Positions 35,701-44,218 of a stretch of DNA of 64,000 nucleotides are shown piece after piece. Origin of the DNA: Streptomyces sp. STR69 (GTDB taxonomy: Bacteria; Actinomycetota; Actinomycetes; Streptomycetales; Streptomycetaceae). The DNA lies in assembly GCF_024519455.1 (NCBI RefSeq), contig NZ_JALJRY010000038.1, forward strand, positions 1 to 64,000. Reading direction: 5' to 3'. How positions within the stretch are numbered: position 1 is the stretch's first letter; every line of letters starts with the position of its first letter. A program made the translations under genes and the position numbers. The notes under the pieces are model-generated. The model had not been told where the DNA came from. It worked only from the letters and a program-made list of their open reading frames with translations, and searched no databases.

Positions 35701-35953
35701 GGTCGGCAACGCTACTCGACGGGCGGCAGTGAACGCGATTCGCCCTGGAAGACCCGTGACGCCCCTTGTTCATTAGTGGCCGATTGTGGGCCCATTGAGA
35801 GTTCCGTATGTACGCATTCTCCTGGTGCCGCCTCCTTCTGTTGCCTACCGTATAAACGGGAGGTCGCGAGACATGTACGCAGCGTGTTCGTAATCGCGGA
35901 CTCCCTTATCTGTCCGGCAACCCCTGCGCGTTGGGGGTGCGAGAGGAGAACCC

Positions 35954-36346
35954 ATGTCGCTCGACGTCTCACCGGCCCTACTCGAAAAGGCCGAGCGAGG
36001 CGAGGTCGACGAAGCTGAATTCGTCGACTGCGTCCGGACCTCCCTGCCTTACGCATGGGAGATGATCAGCTCCCTGGTGGCTCAGCTGAAGGTCGACGGC
36101 GGTGCGTTCGCCGACAACCAGACGCCGCCGCCGGACGAGCAGGCACGCGGTCAGTTGCTGCGTGCGCTCGCGAGTGACGCGATACGCGGCGCGCTGCAGC
36201 GGCACTTCGGTGTGCGGCTGGCCTTCCAGAACTGCCACCGCGTGGCGGTGTTCCCGTTGGACGGCTCGGTCGACGAGACGCTGACCCGCTTCACCTCGGT
36301 GCGCAGCCAACTGCTGAACCAGTCCCCGGAGTTCAGGGACTGCTGA
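35954..36346 (+). CDS. SCO5389 family conserved protein
   Basis: A 130-residue soluble protein of a family conserved in streptomycetes and named for the S. coelicolor gene. It is acidic and helical in its first half (LLEKAERGEVDEAEFVDCVRTSLPYAWEMISSLVAQL) and has a segment FGVRLAFQNCHRVAVFP. There are no membrane segments or catalytic motifs I recognise. A good SD (gagaggaga) precedes ATG 35954. The 253-nt gap from nucS probably holds divergent promoters. Function unknown. Confidence 0.85.
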   Translation: MSLDVSPALLEKAERGEVDEAEFVDCVRTSLPYAWEMISSLVAQLKVDGGAFADNQTPPPDEQARGQLLRALASDAIRGALQRHFGVRLAFQNCHRVAVFPLDGSVDETLTRFTSVRSQLLNQSPEFRDC

Positions 36347-36363
36347 CGCGGCGGTGCTGCACT

Positions 36364-36412
36364 GCTTGCCGCTCCCGTACGCGGGAGGTGCATCTGTACT
36401 GGGGCGGCAAGC
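36364..36412. terminator. cruciform-like terminator between convergent genes
   Basis: GCTTGCCGC (36364-36372) pairs with GCGGCAAGC (36404-36412), and CTCCCG pairs with CGGGAG (36372-36377 with 36382-36387) inside. It lies between the SCO5389-family gene and the converging oxidoreductase gene. Confidence 0.7.
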
Positions 36413-36426
36413 TCCCCGCGGCTGGT

Positions 36427-37455
36427 TCAGCCGAGGTGAGGGAGCACCTCGGCACCCAGCCGCCGTACGTTCTCCTCGGTCGACGCCAGGTCCCCGGAGC
36501 CCTCGACGAGCAGCGCGAAGCGGGAGATGCCGGTCCGCTCCGAGGTCGCCGCGAGCCGGTCGACGCACAGCCGCGGGGTGCCCACCGGGTGCAGCCCGCA
36601 GAGGAGTTCGGTGTACGCCAGCGGGTCGCGCATCCGGCGCTCGCGGTTGTCCACCGTCACATGGGCGTCCAGCCCCTGCTTCAGCCAGCCCGGCATCGCC
36701 TTCACGAGCGCTTCCACCGCGTCGGCCCGCCTGTCCGCGATCTGGCAGACCCCGGCCGAGACATGGGCCGCGCCCCGGATCTCCTCCGCCGAGCGCCCCG
36801 CCGCCCGCGCCAACTGCCGCCACAGGGCGACCATCTCGGCCTTCTCCTCGTCCCCGACATGCATTCCGAGCAGCATCGGCAGGCCCCGCTCGGCCGCCAG
36901 CCGCACGCTCGCGGGCGAGGTGCAGGCGACGACGACCTCGGGGCCCGGCGCGTCCGACAGCGCCTCCGACGGCCTTGGTACGACGGGGACTTCACGGAAC
37001 GCGTAGCGGTCACCGGTGCCCGCGACCGACGGTTCGCGCAGCCAGCTCATCAACAGATCCAGTGATTCCGGGAACCCCCGTTCGTATGCCGCGAGGCCCG
37101 CGCCGAACACCTCCAGGTCGACCCACGGCCCGCCGCGCCCCACGCCCAGCGAGAAGCGGCCCCCGCTCGTGACATGCAGCAGCGCGGCCTGCTCGCCGAG
37201 GGCGACGGGGTGGACGGTGGGCAGCACGCTGACCGCGGTGCCGACGCGGATGCGCTGGGTGCGGCCCAGCAGTAAGGCGGCCAGGGTGACCGCGGACGGG
37301 CAGGTGCCGTAGGGCACGAAGTGGTGTTCGGCCAGCCAGGCCGTGTCGAGGCCGGCTTCTTCCGCGAGCTCCACCGAGCGGACCGCGCGGTGCAGGGCTT
37401 CCCCCTGGCCCTGTCCCGGGAACTGGGCCGCCAACACAAAACTTCCGACGCGCAT
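36427..37455 (-). CDS. LLM class flavin-dependent oxidoreductase (luciferase-like)
   Basis: A 342-residue bacterial luciferase-like TIM barrel that binds FMN or F420. Recognisable are AEEAGLDTAWLAEHHF near the N-terminus, TQRIRVGTAVSVLPTVHPVALGEQAALL and the glycine-rich LGVGRGGPW. ATG 37455 with aggaag upstream is preferred to the longer frame (37497). The substrate cannot be told from sequence, and the surrounding genes give no pathway. Confidence 0.88.
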   Translation of the reverse strand: MRVGSFVLAAQFPGQGQGEALHRAVRSVELAEEAGLDTAWLAEHHFVPYGTCPSAVTLAALLLGRTQRIRVGTAVSVLPTVHPVALGEQAALLHVTSGGRFSLGVGRGGPWVDLEVFGAGLAAYERGFPESLDLLMSWLREPSVAGTGDRYAFREVPVVPRPSEALSDAPGPEVVVACTSPASVRLAAERGLPMLLGMHVGDEEKAEMVALWRQLARAAGRSAEEIRGAAHVSAGVCQIADRRADAVEALVKAMPGWLKQGLDAHVTVDNRERRMRDPLAYTELLCGLHPVGTPRLCVDRLAATSERTGISRFALLVEGSGDLASTEENVRRLGAEVLPHLG

Positions 37456-37676
37456 GGTTCTTCCTGCTTCCTCGGCTCCGACACGGAGCTCCCCCACCGG
37501 GCATAACCGTCCGACACGTGCCTAGGACACGGCCTCGCGGAGAGATTTGCGGATTGTCTGCAGAATGTGCGGCCCTGAGGGGGACTTGTGTGGGTTGGTG
37601 CCCTTCGCATACCCCTTCGTGGGGCACGTAGGCTGGACACAGCCCGTGCCTCCTGTATAGCCCCGTGAGGTGTTCT

Positions 37677-38009
37677 GTGTCCCCGCGTCGCAACCGACCC
37701 AAGGAGTCCGGTTCCTCCGGCCCCAGCGCCGACGACGACCGCTCCGGCCGCTACGGCGGCTGGCAGTCCACGGAGCACTGGCAGGGCGAGGAGTGGAGCG
37801 TGCGCCATGTCGCCGGGGCCAGTGCCGAGGGCAAGACATACCGCTGCCCCGGCTGCGACCAGCAGATTCCCTCCGGCGTACCGCATGTCGTGGCCTGGCC
37901 GGAGCACGCGGGCGTCGACGACCGCCGCCACTGGCACAAGGCGTGCTGGAACGCGAAGGACCGCCGCACCACACGGGTGCAGCGGTCCAGGAACGCGCCG
38001 AAGTTCTAG
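37677..38009 (+). CDS. conserved small zinc-ribbon-like protein
   Basis: The 110-residue product has a disordered, charged N-terminus and a C-terminal domain with CPGCDQQIPSGVPHVV, then HWHKACW, giving a C-x2-C ... H-x-H-x3-C pattern suited to binding one zinc. The final residues are highly basic (KDRRTTRVQRSRN), suggesting nucleic acid contact. GTG 37677 follows gaggtg. Homologues occur at this position in other streptomycetes. The function is unknown. Confidence 0.8.
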   Translation: MSPRRNRPKESGSSGPSADDDRSGRYGGWQSTEHWQGEEWSVRHVAGASAEGKTYRCPGCDQQIPSGVPHVVAWPEHAGVDDRRHWHKACWNAKDRRTTRVQRSRNAPKF

Positions 38010-38022
38010 TAGGTGTTCCTGC

Positions 38023-38895
38023 TCACACGTCCCGCTTCTCCAGCAGGGCGACGGCGCCCGCGAACGCGACGGCCGTCACCCCCGCGATGATCCACAGCGG
38101 GTCCCATCCCGAAGGGCCGGACTCGGTGAGGGAGTTGGAGTAGAAGACGCTCAGTTGGTTCGGGATCGAGTACTCGAACAGCGCCTGCCGTACGTTCTCC
38201 AGGGACTGCGAGAACATGAACAGGGCGACGACCAGCGGGGCGAGCACGGCGCCGATCATGATGGTGATCGCGCCCGCCGAGTGCCGGATGATCGAGCCGA
38301 TGATCAGCGAGAGCAGCCCGAGCAGCGCGACGTAGAGGGAGACCCCGACGGTCCCCTTCAGCCACTCGCCGGCGGACGGGTCCTTCGCGCCGTTGTTCTC
38401 CAGCAGCGAGGCGTCCACGAAGGCGATGAACGACGTGGTCACCAGCGTCACCACGAAGGCGACCGCGAAGAACACGATCGACTTCGCCGCGAGCACGCGG
38501 GCCCGGCTCGGGCACGCCGTCATGGTCGTGCGGATCATGCCGGTGCCGTACTCGGAGGCCGTGGTCAGCACGCCGAGCGTGATGATGCACATGAGGCCGA
38601 GCAGTAGCCCGAAGAAGCCCAGGGAGAGCGGGTTCTCGCCGTTCATCTCGGACGAGGAGTTGCTGACCACGACGGCGGCGAGCAGCCCGATGCCGAGCAC
38701 CAGGACCACGAACACCCCGAGCGTCCAGATCGTCGAACGCACCGACTTGATCTTCGTCCACTCGGAGGCCAGCGCATGCCCGAGATGCGTGCGCACCACC
38801 GGGATCGGCGAGGTGTACCCACCGTACGAAGGACCGTTCGCCGCCTGCCGGTTGGGCGCGGCTGCCGGCGGCATCGGGAGCTGGGGCGTACTCAT
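38023..38895 (-). CDS. ABC transporter permease (ABC-2 type)
   Basis: A 290-residue membrane protein with a Pro-rich N-terminus and about six hydrophobic helices, including VWTLGVFVVLVLGIGLLAAVVV-like segment near 65-85. The helix-start motif ASEWTKIKSVRSTIWTL is typical of actinobacterial ABC-2 permeases. Its ATG overlaps the stop of the upstream ATPase gene (ATGA), so the two form a coupled pair. The substrate is unknown. It is related to the permease at 40374-41144. Confidence 0.92.
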   Translation of the reverse strand: MSTPQLPMPPAAAPNRQAANGPSYGGYTSPIPVVRTHLGHALASEWTKIKSVRSTIWTLGVFVVLVLGIGLLAAVVVSNSSSEMNGENPLSLGFFGLLLGLMCIITLGVLTTASEYGTGMIRTTMTACPSRARVLAAKSIVFFAVAFVVTLVTTSFIAFVDASLLENNGAKDPSAGEWLKGTVGVSLYVALLGLLSLIIGSIIRHSAGAITIMIGAVLAPLVVALFMFSQSLENVRQALFEYSIPNQLSVFYSNSLTESGPSGWDPLWIIAGVTAVAFAGAVALLEKRDV

Positions 38896-40151
38896 CGGGC
38901 GTCCTCGGGCTTGGTCAGGTCGGTGGCGGGGGAGGGCTCCACGGGGGCGGGAGCGGAAGCGGCGGACGGGGCCTGAGGCTCCTGTGCCGGCGTCTGCGGG
39001 GCCACGGGGGCCGGAGCCGCGTACGGGCCCGGTGCGCCTCCGCCGGGCGCCGCAGGAGCGGCGTACGGGTTCGGAGCGCCGTAAGGATTCGCCGGCGGCT
39101 GCCCCATGGTGAACGGCCGGCCGCCCTGCGCCGGTGACGGCGGCGCGTACCAGCCCGGCTGGCCCTGCCCCGGTACCGGCATCGGCGGCTGCACGCCCGG
39201 CGGCAGCGGCTGCATCAGACCGGCCTTCTGGTCGATCGTCGAGCGGTAGTCGACGGCCCCCTGAGTCATCCGCATGTACGCCTCCTCCAGCGAGGCCTGG
39301 TGCGGGGACAGCTCCCACAGTCGTACGTCCGTGTCGTGCGCGATGTCGCTGATGCGCGGGAGCGGCAGTCCCGTGACCCGCAGCCCGCCGTCCTGCTCCG
39401 GCAGCACATGGCCGCCCGCCTCGGTCAGCGCGGAGGTCAGCTTCTCGCGCAGCTGCGGCTCGGTGTCGGGCGTGCGCACGCGCGCGAAGTCGGCGGAGTT
39501 GGCCGAGATGAAGTCCCGCACGCTCATGTCCGAGAGCAGCTGCCCGCGCCCGATCACGATCAGCTGGTCCGCCGTCAGCGCCATCTCGCTCATCAGGTGC
39601 GAGGAGACGAAGACGGTACGGCCCTCCGCCGCGAGCGCCTTCATCAGGTTCCGCACCCAGAGGATGCCCTCGGGGTCGAGTCCGTTGACCGGCTCGTCGA
39701 AGAGCAGCACCTGCGGGTCGCCGAGCAGCGCGGCGGCGATGCCGAGCCGCTGTCCCATGCCGAGGGAGAAGCCCTTGGAGCGCTTTCTCGCCACGTCCTG
39801 GAGGCCCACGACCCCGAGCACCTCGTCCACGCGCCGGTCCGGGATGCCCGAGAGCTGGGCCAGGCTCAGCAGATGGCTGCGGGCGCTCCGGCCGCCGTGC
39901 ACGGCCTTGGCGTCGAGCAGGGCGCCGACCTGTCTGGGGGCGTTCGGCAGCTTGCGGTAGGGGAAGCCGCCGATCGTCACCTGTCCCGACGTGGGGTTGT
40001 CCAGGCCGAGGATCATGCGCATCGTCGTCGACTTGCCCGAGCCGTTGGGCCCGAGGAAGCCGGTGACGGCACCTGGCCGCACCTGGAAGGAAAGGTTGTA
40101 CACGGCGGTCTTGTCGCCGTAGCGCTTGGTCAGGCCGACAGCCTCGATCAT
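38892..40151 (-). CDS. ABC transporter ATP-binding protein with Pro/Ala-rich tail
   Basis: Energises the permease just downstream. Walker A GPNGSGKST, signature FSLGMGQRLGIAAALL and Walker B LLFDEPVNGLD are intact. Residues ~300-419 form an unusual Pro/Gln/Ala/Gly-rich extension (PNPYAAPAAPGG...), absent from its paralogue at 41146-42117. ATG 40151 gives 419 residues; a GTG nine bases earlier is possible. The 222 nt upstream contain no gene. Confidence 0.93.
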   Translation of the reverse strand: MIEAVGLTKRYGDKTAVYNLSFQVRPGAVTGFLGPNGSGKSTTMRMILGLDNPTSGQVTIGGFPYRKLPNAPRQVGALLDAKAVHGGRSARSHLLSLAQLSGIPDRRVDEVLGVVGLQDVARKRSKGFSLGMGQRLGIAAALLGDPQVLLFDEPVNGLDPEGILWVRNLMKALAAEGRTVFVSSHLMSEMALTADQLIVIGRGQLLSDMSVRDFISANSADFARVRTPDTEPQLREKLTSALTEAGGHVLPEQDGGLRVTGLPLPRISDIAHDTDVRLWELSPHQASLEEAYMRMTQGAVDYRSTIDQKAGLMQPLPPGVQPPMPVPGQGQPGWYAPPSPAQGGRPFTMGQPPANPYGAPNPYAAPAAPGGGAPGPYAAPAPVAPQTPAQEPQAPSAASAPAPVEPSPATDLTKPEDAR

Positions 40152-40373
40152 GCTCCGCACCCATCGAAAGGATCAGGACAGCAGGGCACACGCCCCCGTA
40201 AGGGTTAGGAGGATATCGGGGCGCTGACGGTTCCGCTCAAGAGAAAGTAAAGCCATGGCCTTGGCCGGGAGCGGTCGGGCCGATCATGCGGCAGGCGCGG
40301 GATGCCCTCCGCCGCGTCGCCCGCTACGGCCGCCGATGTCCCGCGCGAGCCGAGCCGATCCCCCGGCGGAGCC

Positions 40374-41144
40374 CTACGCGTCCCGCCGCTTCAGCAGGAC
40401 GTACGCGCCGAGCAGTGCCGCCGCCACCCACAGAGCCATGATCCCGAACCCGCCCCAGGGGCCGTACGGTGCGGAGTCGTCGACCGGGGTGACCACCTGC
40501 ATGATCTTGCTGCCGGCCTGGTCGGGCAGGTACTGGCCGATCTTCTTCGTCGCCGAGACGTTGCCGAGGATGTTGGAGATCAGGAAGAAGAACGGCATCA
40601 GGATGCCCAGCGACAGCATCGGCGAGCGCAGCATCGAGGCGACGCCCATGGAGAACATCGCGATCAGGGTCATGTAGAGCCCGCCACCGATCACCGCGCG
40701 CAGCACACCGGAGTCGCCGATCTCCGCCTTGTGCGAGCCGAGCATCGCCTGGCCGAGGAAGAACGTGACGAAGCTGGTCACCAGCCCGACGACGAGACAG
40801 AGCCCGGTGGCCACCGCGATCTTGCCGAACAGGAAGGTGCCGCGCTGCGGGACTGCCGCGAGGGACGTGCGGATCATGCCGGTGCTGTACTCGTTCGACA
40901 CGACGAGCACCCCGAACACGATCATCGCGAGCTGCCCGAGACTCATCCCGGCGAAGCTGATGAACGTCGGGTCGAAGGACAGTTTGTCCTTGGCGCTCAT
41001 GTCGTCGAACTGGTTCTTCGACAGCGCCGAGATCAGCATGCCGAGCCCGATCGTCACCACCAGCGCGAGGGACAGCGTCCACACCGTCGACGCCACGGAA
41101 CGGATCTTCGTCCACTCCGACCGGATGACCTGGGTCGCCGCCAT
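40374..41144 (-). CDS. ABC transporter permease (ABC-2 type)
   Basis: The 256-residue protein has six hydrophobic helices and the same opening motif (IRSEWTKIRSVASTVWTLSLAL) as the permease at 38023-38895, plus the shared SNEYSTGMIRTSLAAVPQR loop. It follows its ATPase gene by 1 nt. The pair is a tandem paralogue of the neighbouring pair. The substrate is unknown. Confidence 0.92.
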   Translation of the reverse strand: MAATQVIRSEWTKIRSVASTVWTLSLALVVTIGLGMLISALSKNQFDDMSAKDKLSFDPTFISFAGMSLGQLAMIVFGVLVVSNEYSTGMIRTSLAAVPQRGTFLFGKIAVATGLCLVVGLVTSFVTFFLGQAMLGSHKAEIGDSGVLRAVIGGGLYMTLIAMFSMGVASMLRSPMLSLGILMPFFFLISNILGNVSATKKIGQYLPDQAGSKIMQVVTPVDDSAPYGPWGGFGIMALWVAAALLGAYVLLKRRDA

Positions 41145-41145
41145 G

Positions 41146-42117
41146 TCAGTCCTTCTTCCAGCCGTCGCCCCAGCCCTGCTGCCGCTCGGCAGGTGCCACG
41201 GGGGATGGTGCGTCGGAATGCGCGTGGTACTCCACCGACTCCGCGGTCAACTGCATGAACGCCTCCTCCAGGGAGGCCTGTTGGGGACTCAGCTCGTGCA
41301 GCACGAGCTGGTGCGACGCGGCCAGCTCACCGATCTGCTCGGACTTGCCGCCGTCCACCTCAAGGGTCCCGTTGCCGGATTCGACGACGGTGATCCCGGC
41401 CTGGTGCAGCACATCGAGCAGCCGCTCGCGGTGCGGGGTGCGGATCCGGACGTAGGACCGCGAGTTCTGCTGGATGAAGTCGGCCATGGAGGTGTCCGCG
41501 AGGAGTCGGCCCTGGCCGATGACGACGAGGTGATCGGCCGTCAGCGCCATCTCGCTCATCAGGTGCGAGGAGACGAAGACCGTACGGCCTTGCGCGGCAA
41601 GGGACTTCATCAGGTTGCGGATCCAGTGGATGCCCTCGGGGTCGAGCCCGTTGACCGGCTCGTCGAACATCAGGATCCGCGGATCGCCGAGCAGCGCGCC
41701 CGCGATGCCGAGCCGCTGGCCCATGCCCAGCGAGAACCCCTTGGCCTTCTTCTTCGCCACGGCCGTCAGCCCGACGGTGTCGAGGACCTCGTGCACCCGG
41801 CTGTTCGGGATGCCGTTGCTCTGCGCGAGACACAGCAGGTGGTTGAAGGCGCTGCGCCCGCCGTGCATGGCCTTCGCGTCGAGGAGGGCGCCGATGTACG
41901 TCAGCGGGTCCTTGAGCTGGTCGTAGTGCTGGCCGTCGATGCGTACGTCACCGGCGGTCGGCCGGTCGAGCCCGAGCATCATGCGCATCGTCGTGGACTT
42001 GCCGGCGCCGTTCGGGCCGAGGAAGCCCGTGACGATGCCGGGCCGGACGGCGAAGGTGAGGTTGTTCACCGCCACCTTCTCGCCGTACCGCTTGGTCAGC
42101 CCCTCGAGCTCGATCAT
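41146..42117 (-). CDS. ABC transporter ATP-binding protein
   Basis: A 323-residue ATPase with Walker A GPNGAGKST, signature FSLGMGQRLGIAGALL, Walker B LMFDEPVNGLD and H-loop switch VFVSSHLMSEMAL. It is close to the ATPase at 38892-40151 but has only a short charged tail. It forms a two-gene unit with the permease at 40374-41144. The family includes antibiotic and lantibiotic exporters, but no substrate gene is nearby. Confidence 0.93.
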   Translation of the reverse strand: MIELEGLTKRYGEKVAVNNLTFAVRPGIVTGFLGPNGAGKSTTMRMMLGLDRPTAGDVRIDGQHYDQLKDPLTYIGALLDAKAMHGGRSAFNHLLCLAQSNGIPNSRVHEVLDTVGLTAVAKKKAKGFSLGMGQRLGIAGALLGDPRILMFDEPVNGLDPEGIHWIRNLMKSLAAQGRTVFVSSHLMSEMALTADHLVVIGQGRLLADTSMADFIQQNSRSYVRIRTPHRERLLDVLHQAGITVVESGNGTLEVDGGKSEQIGELAASHQLVLHELSPQQASLEEAFMQLTAESVEYHAHSDAPSPVAPAERQQGWGDGWKKD

Positions 42118-42126
42118 GCGGCCACG

Positions 42127-43491
42127 CTAAGACGGCAGTTCGGCGGATGCCACCCGAACGGGCAAACAGAGTCCGACGCCGCAGGCAACAACGGTGAACG
42201 CCGTCGCCCAGGCGAACGCGTGCGGGAAGGCCGTGCTGCCGTGGCCGTGCGCGAGGACCGTCGCCAGTACGGCGGTGCCGACGCCGCCGCCCAGCTGCTG
42301 CACGATCCGGATGCTGGTGCTGGCGTGCGGGATGCGGGCGCGGTCGAGGCCCTGGTAGGCGCCCACCATGACGGCCATGTTGGCCGCGCTCATCCCGAGT
42401 CCGCGCACGACCAGGGCGACGTCGAGCAACGCGGCACCGGGGTGCGGGAGGACAAAGGGGACGGTGCCGAGCGCGCACAGCACCATGCCCGCCACCACGA
42501 CCGGGCGCGGTCCGAGCCGGTCGGTCAGCGGTCCGGTGACCCGGGCCAGCAGACTGCCCACCCCCTGCGGTGCCAGCAGCAGGCCGGCCGCGATCACGCC
42601 CTCGCCGCGCACCTGTTGGTAGTAGAGGGGGAGCAGGAACATCCCGCCGAAGAGGGTCAGCCCGTTCAGGAACGTCAGCAGGGAGGAGACGGCGAAGGCG
42701 CGGTCCCGGAACAGCCGGAGGTCGACGAGGGGTTCGCGGGCGCGCAGCGCGTGGCGGGCGAACAGGGCGATGAGTACGGCGCCCACCGGGATCGCGGTCG
42801 CCCGGGCGACACCGGTCTCGGACAGGCCGTAGACGAGGGTGGCGAGGCCGGGGGAGAGGAGCAGGAGGCCGGTCAGGTCCAGGTGGTGGTCGGACCTCGG
42901 GGTGTCCTTCGGGACGCCGCGCCGGGCGAGGGCGAGGGCGAGGAGGCAGACGGGCAGGTTGACGTAGAAGATCCAGCGCCAGCTGAGGTGGCCGACGATC
43001 AGGCCGCCGAAGACCGGGCCGAGGATCGGCACGACCATGACGGGCAGGGTGATCGCCGCCATCAGGCGGCCGAGACTGCGGCCTCCGGCGGCCCGCATGA
43101 CGAGGGTCTGCATGACGGGCAGCAGCAGTCCGCCGCCGATGCCCTGGACGACCCGGAAGGCGATCAGCGAGCCGATGTTCCAGGCGAGTCCGCAGAGCAG
43201 GGACCCGGCGAGGAACAGGGTCAGCGCGCCGAGCCAGACGCGCCGGGAGTCGAAGCGTTCGACGGCCCAGCCGGAGACCGGGACGACCGTGGCGAGGGCC
43301 AGGAGATATGCGGTGCTGACCCACTGCAGGCTCGTCGTCGAGGCGCCGAGGTCGTGGCCGAGGGAGTGCAGGGCGATGGAGACGATCGTGCTGTCGAGGA
43401 GCGGGGCGAGGGCGCCGAGGACGAGGATGCCCGCGAGCCTGCGGACGGCCGGGTCGAGGCGCTCGGAGGAGTGGACGGTGGTGTCGGGCAT
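42127..43491 (-). CDS. MFS multidrug transporter, DHA2 (EmrB/QacA) family
   Basis: A 454-residue proton-coupled exporter with a DHA2-type pattern of 12-14 hydrophobic helices. Motifs include LDSTIVSIALHSLGHDL near helix 1 (motif D1), WVSTAYLLALATVVPVSGWAVERF and the motif-C-like RVVQGIGGGLLLPVMQTLV. It is divergent from the tetR gene across an 86-nt region carrying operators, so it is very likely repressed by that regulator and induced by its own substrate drug. Confidence 0.93.
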   Translation of the reverse strand: MPDTTVHSSERLDPAVRRLAGILVLGALAPLLDSTIVSIALHSLGHDLGASTTSLQWVSTAYLLALATVVPVSGWAVERFDSRRVWLGALTLFLAGSLLCGLAWNIGSLIAFRVVQGIGGGLLLPVMQTLVMRAAGGRSLGRLMAAITLPVMVVPILGPVFGGLIVGHLSWRWIFYVNLPVCLLALALARRGVPKDTPRSDHHLDLTGLLLLSPGLATLVYGLSETGVARATAIPVGAVLIALFARHALRAREPLVDLRLFRDRAFAVSSLLTFLNGLTLFGGMFLLPLYYQQVRGEGVIAAGLLLAPQGVGSLLARVTGPLTDRLGPRPVVVAGMVLCALGTVPFVLPHPGAALLDVALVVRGLGMSAANMAVMVGAYQGLDRARIPHASTSIRIVQQLGGGVGTAVLATVLAHGHGSTAFPHAFAWATAFTVVACGVGLCLPVRVASAELPS

Positions 43492-43503
43492 GGCGGTTCC
43501 CCC

Positions 43504-43526
43504 TTTAGAGACGATGCGTCTCTAAA
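43504..43526. promoter_or_regulatory. perfect palindromic operator of the MFS/TetR pair
   Basis: TTTAGAGACG (43504-43513) and CGTCTCTAAA (43517-43526) are exact inverted repeats around a 3-bp centre. A second, imperfect pair AGAGAC...GTCTCC lies at 43552-43568. Both sit between the divergent exporter and tetR genes, as expected of TetR-family sites. Confidence 0.88.
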
Positions 43527-43586
43527 GCGCCACGATAGGCTGAACTCGATAAGAGACGCAAGGTCTCCTAGTGGAAGGTGCCGGTG

Positions 43587-44153
43587 ATGACCGGAGAGCA
43601 GACGCGGCGGCGCGGGGCCGCGCTGGAGGCCGACATCCTGGACGCCGTATGGGAGGAGCTGACCGAGGTCGGCTACGCCCGCCTCACCATGGAGGGCGTC
43701 GCGGCCCGGGCCAGGACCGGCAAGCAGGTCCTCTACCGCCGCTGGGCCAACCGCGCCGAACTCGTCAAGGCGGCCCTGCCTCACCGCACCGGCTTCATCG
43801 TCGACCAGGTGCCCGACACCGGGGAGTTGCGCGAGGACGTGCTCACCCTGCTGCGGCTGATGGTCGTACGGCAGCGGCAACTCGGCCCGGACGTCATCCG
43901 GGGCCTGCTGGCGGAGGCGCACGACCTGGACCCGAAGGTCTTCGGGATCATGCACGACATCCTGCTGACCCTGCTTCGGCGGGCCGTGAAGCGGGGCGAG
44001 ATCCCCACCGCCGACCTTCCCCGACGGGTCGTCACCGTCCCCGCGGAGCTGCTGCGTTACGAGATGTTCCTCTCCCGCGACCCGGTCGCCGACGCCACCC
44101 TCGTCGGGATCGTCGACGACGTGTACCTGCCCCTGCTGGGCGGATACGGCTGA
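43587..44153 (+). CDS. TetR/AcrR family transcriptional regulator
   Basis: A 188-residue repressor with an N-terminal TetR helix-turn-helix (ILDAVWEELTEVGYARLTMEGVAARARTGKQVLYRRWANRAELVKAAL) and a C-terminal ligand domain. ATG 43587 behind gaaggtg fits better than GTG 43578. It faces the MFS gene, and the intergenic palindromes are its likely operators. Confidence 0.93.
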   Translation: MTGEQTRRRGAALEADILDAVWEELTEVGYARLTMEGVAARARTGKQVLYRRWANRAELVKAALPHRTGFIVDQVPDTGELREDVLTLLRLMVVRQRQLGPDVIRGLLAEAHDLDPKVFGIMHDILLTLLRRAVKRGEIPTADLPRRVVTVPAELLRYEMFLSRDPVADATLVGIVDDVYLPLLGGYG

Positions 44154-44156
44154 GAC

Positions 44157-44202
44157 ACGGCTGAGGCCCGCATCCCCCGGAGGGAACGCGGGCCTCAGCC
44201 GT
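44157..44202. terminator. bidirectional terminator between tetR and filP
   Basis: ACGGCTGAGGCCCGC (44157-44171) pairs perfectly with GCGGGCCTCAGCCGT (44188-44202), 15 bp, between the convergent tetR and filP genes. Confidence 0.88.
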
Positions 44203-44218
44203 ACGAACTACCGCATGA

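Noticed and set aside
40729..43587. 952-residue plus-strand ORF across the ABC and MFS genes
   Set aside because: Antisense to clear transporter genes and lacking any domain.
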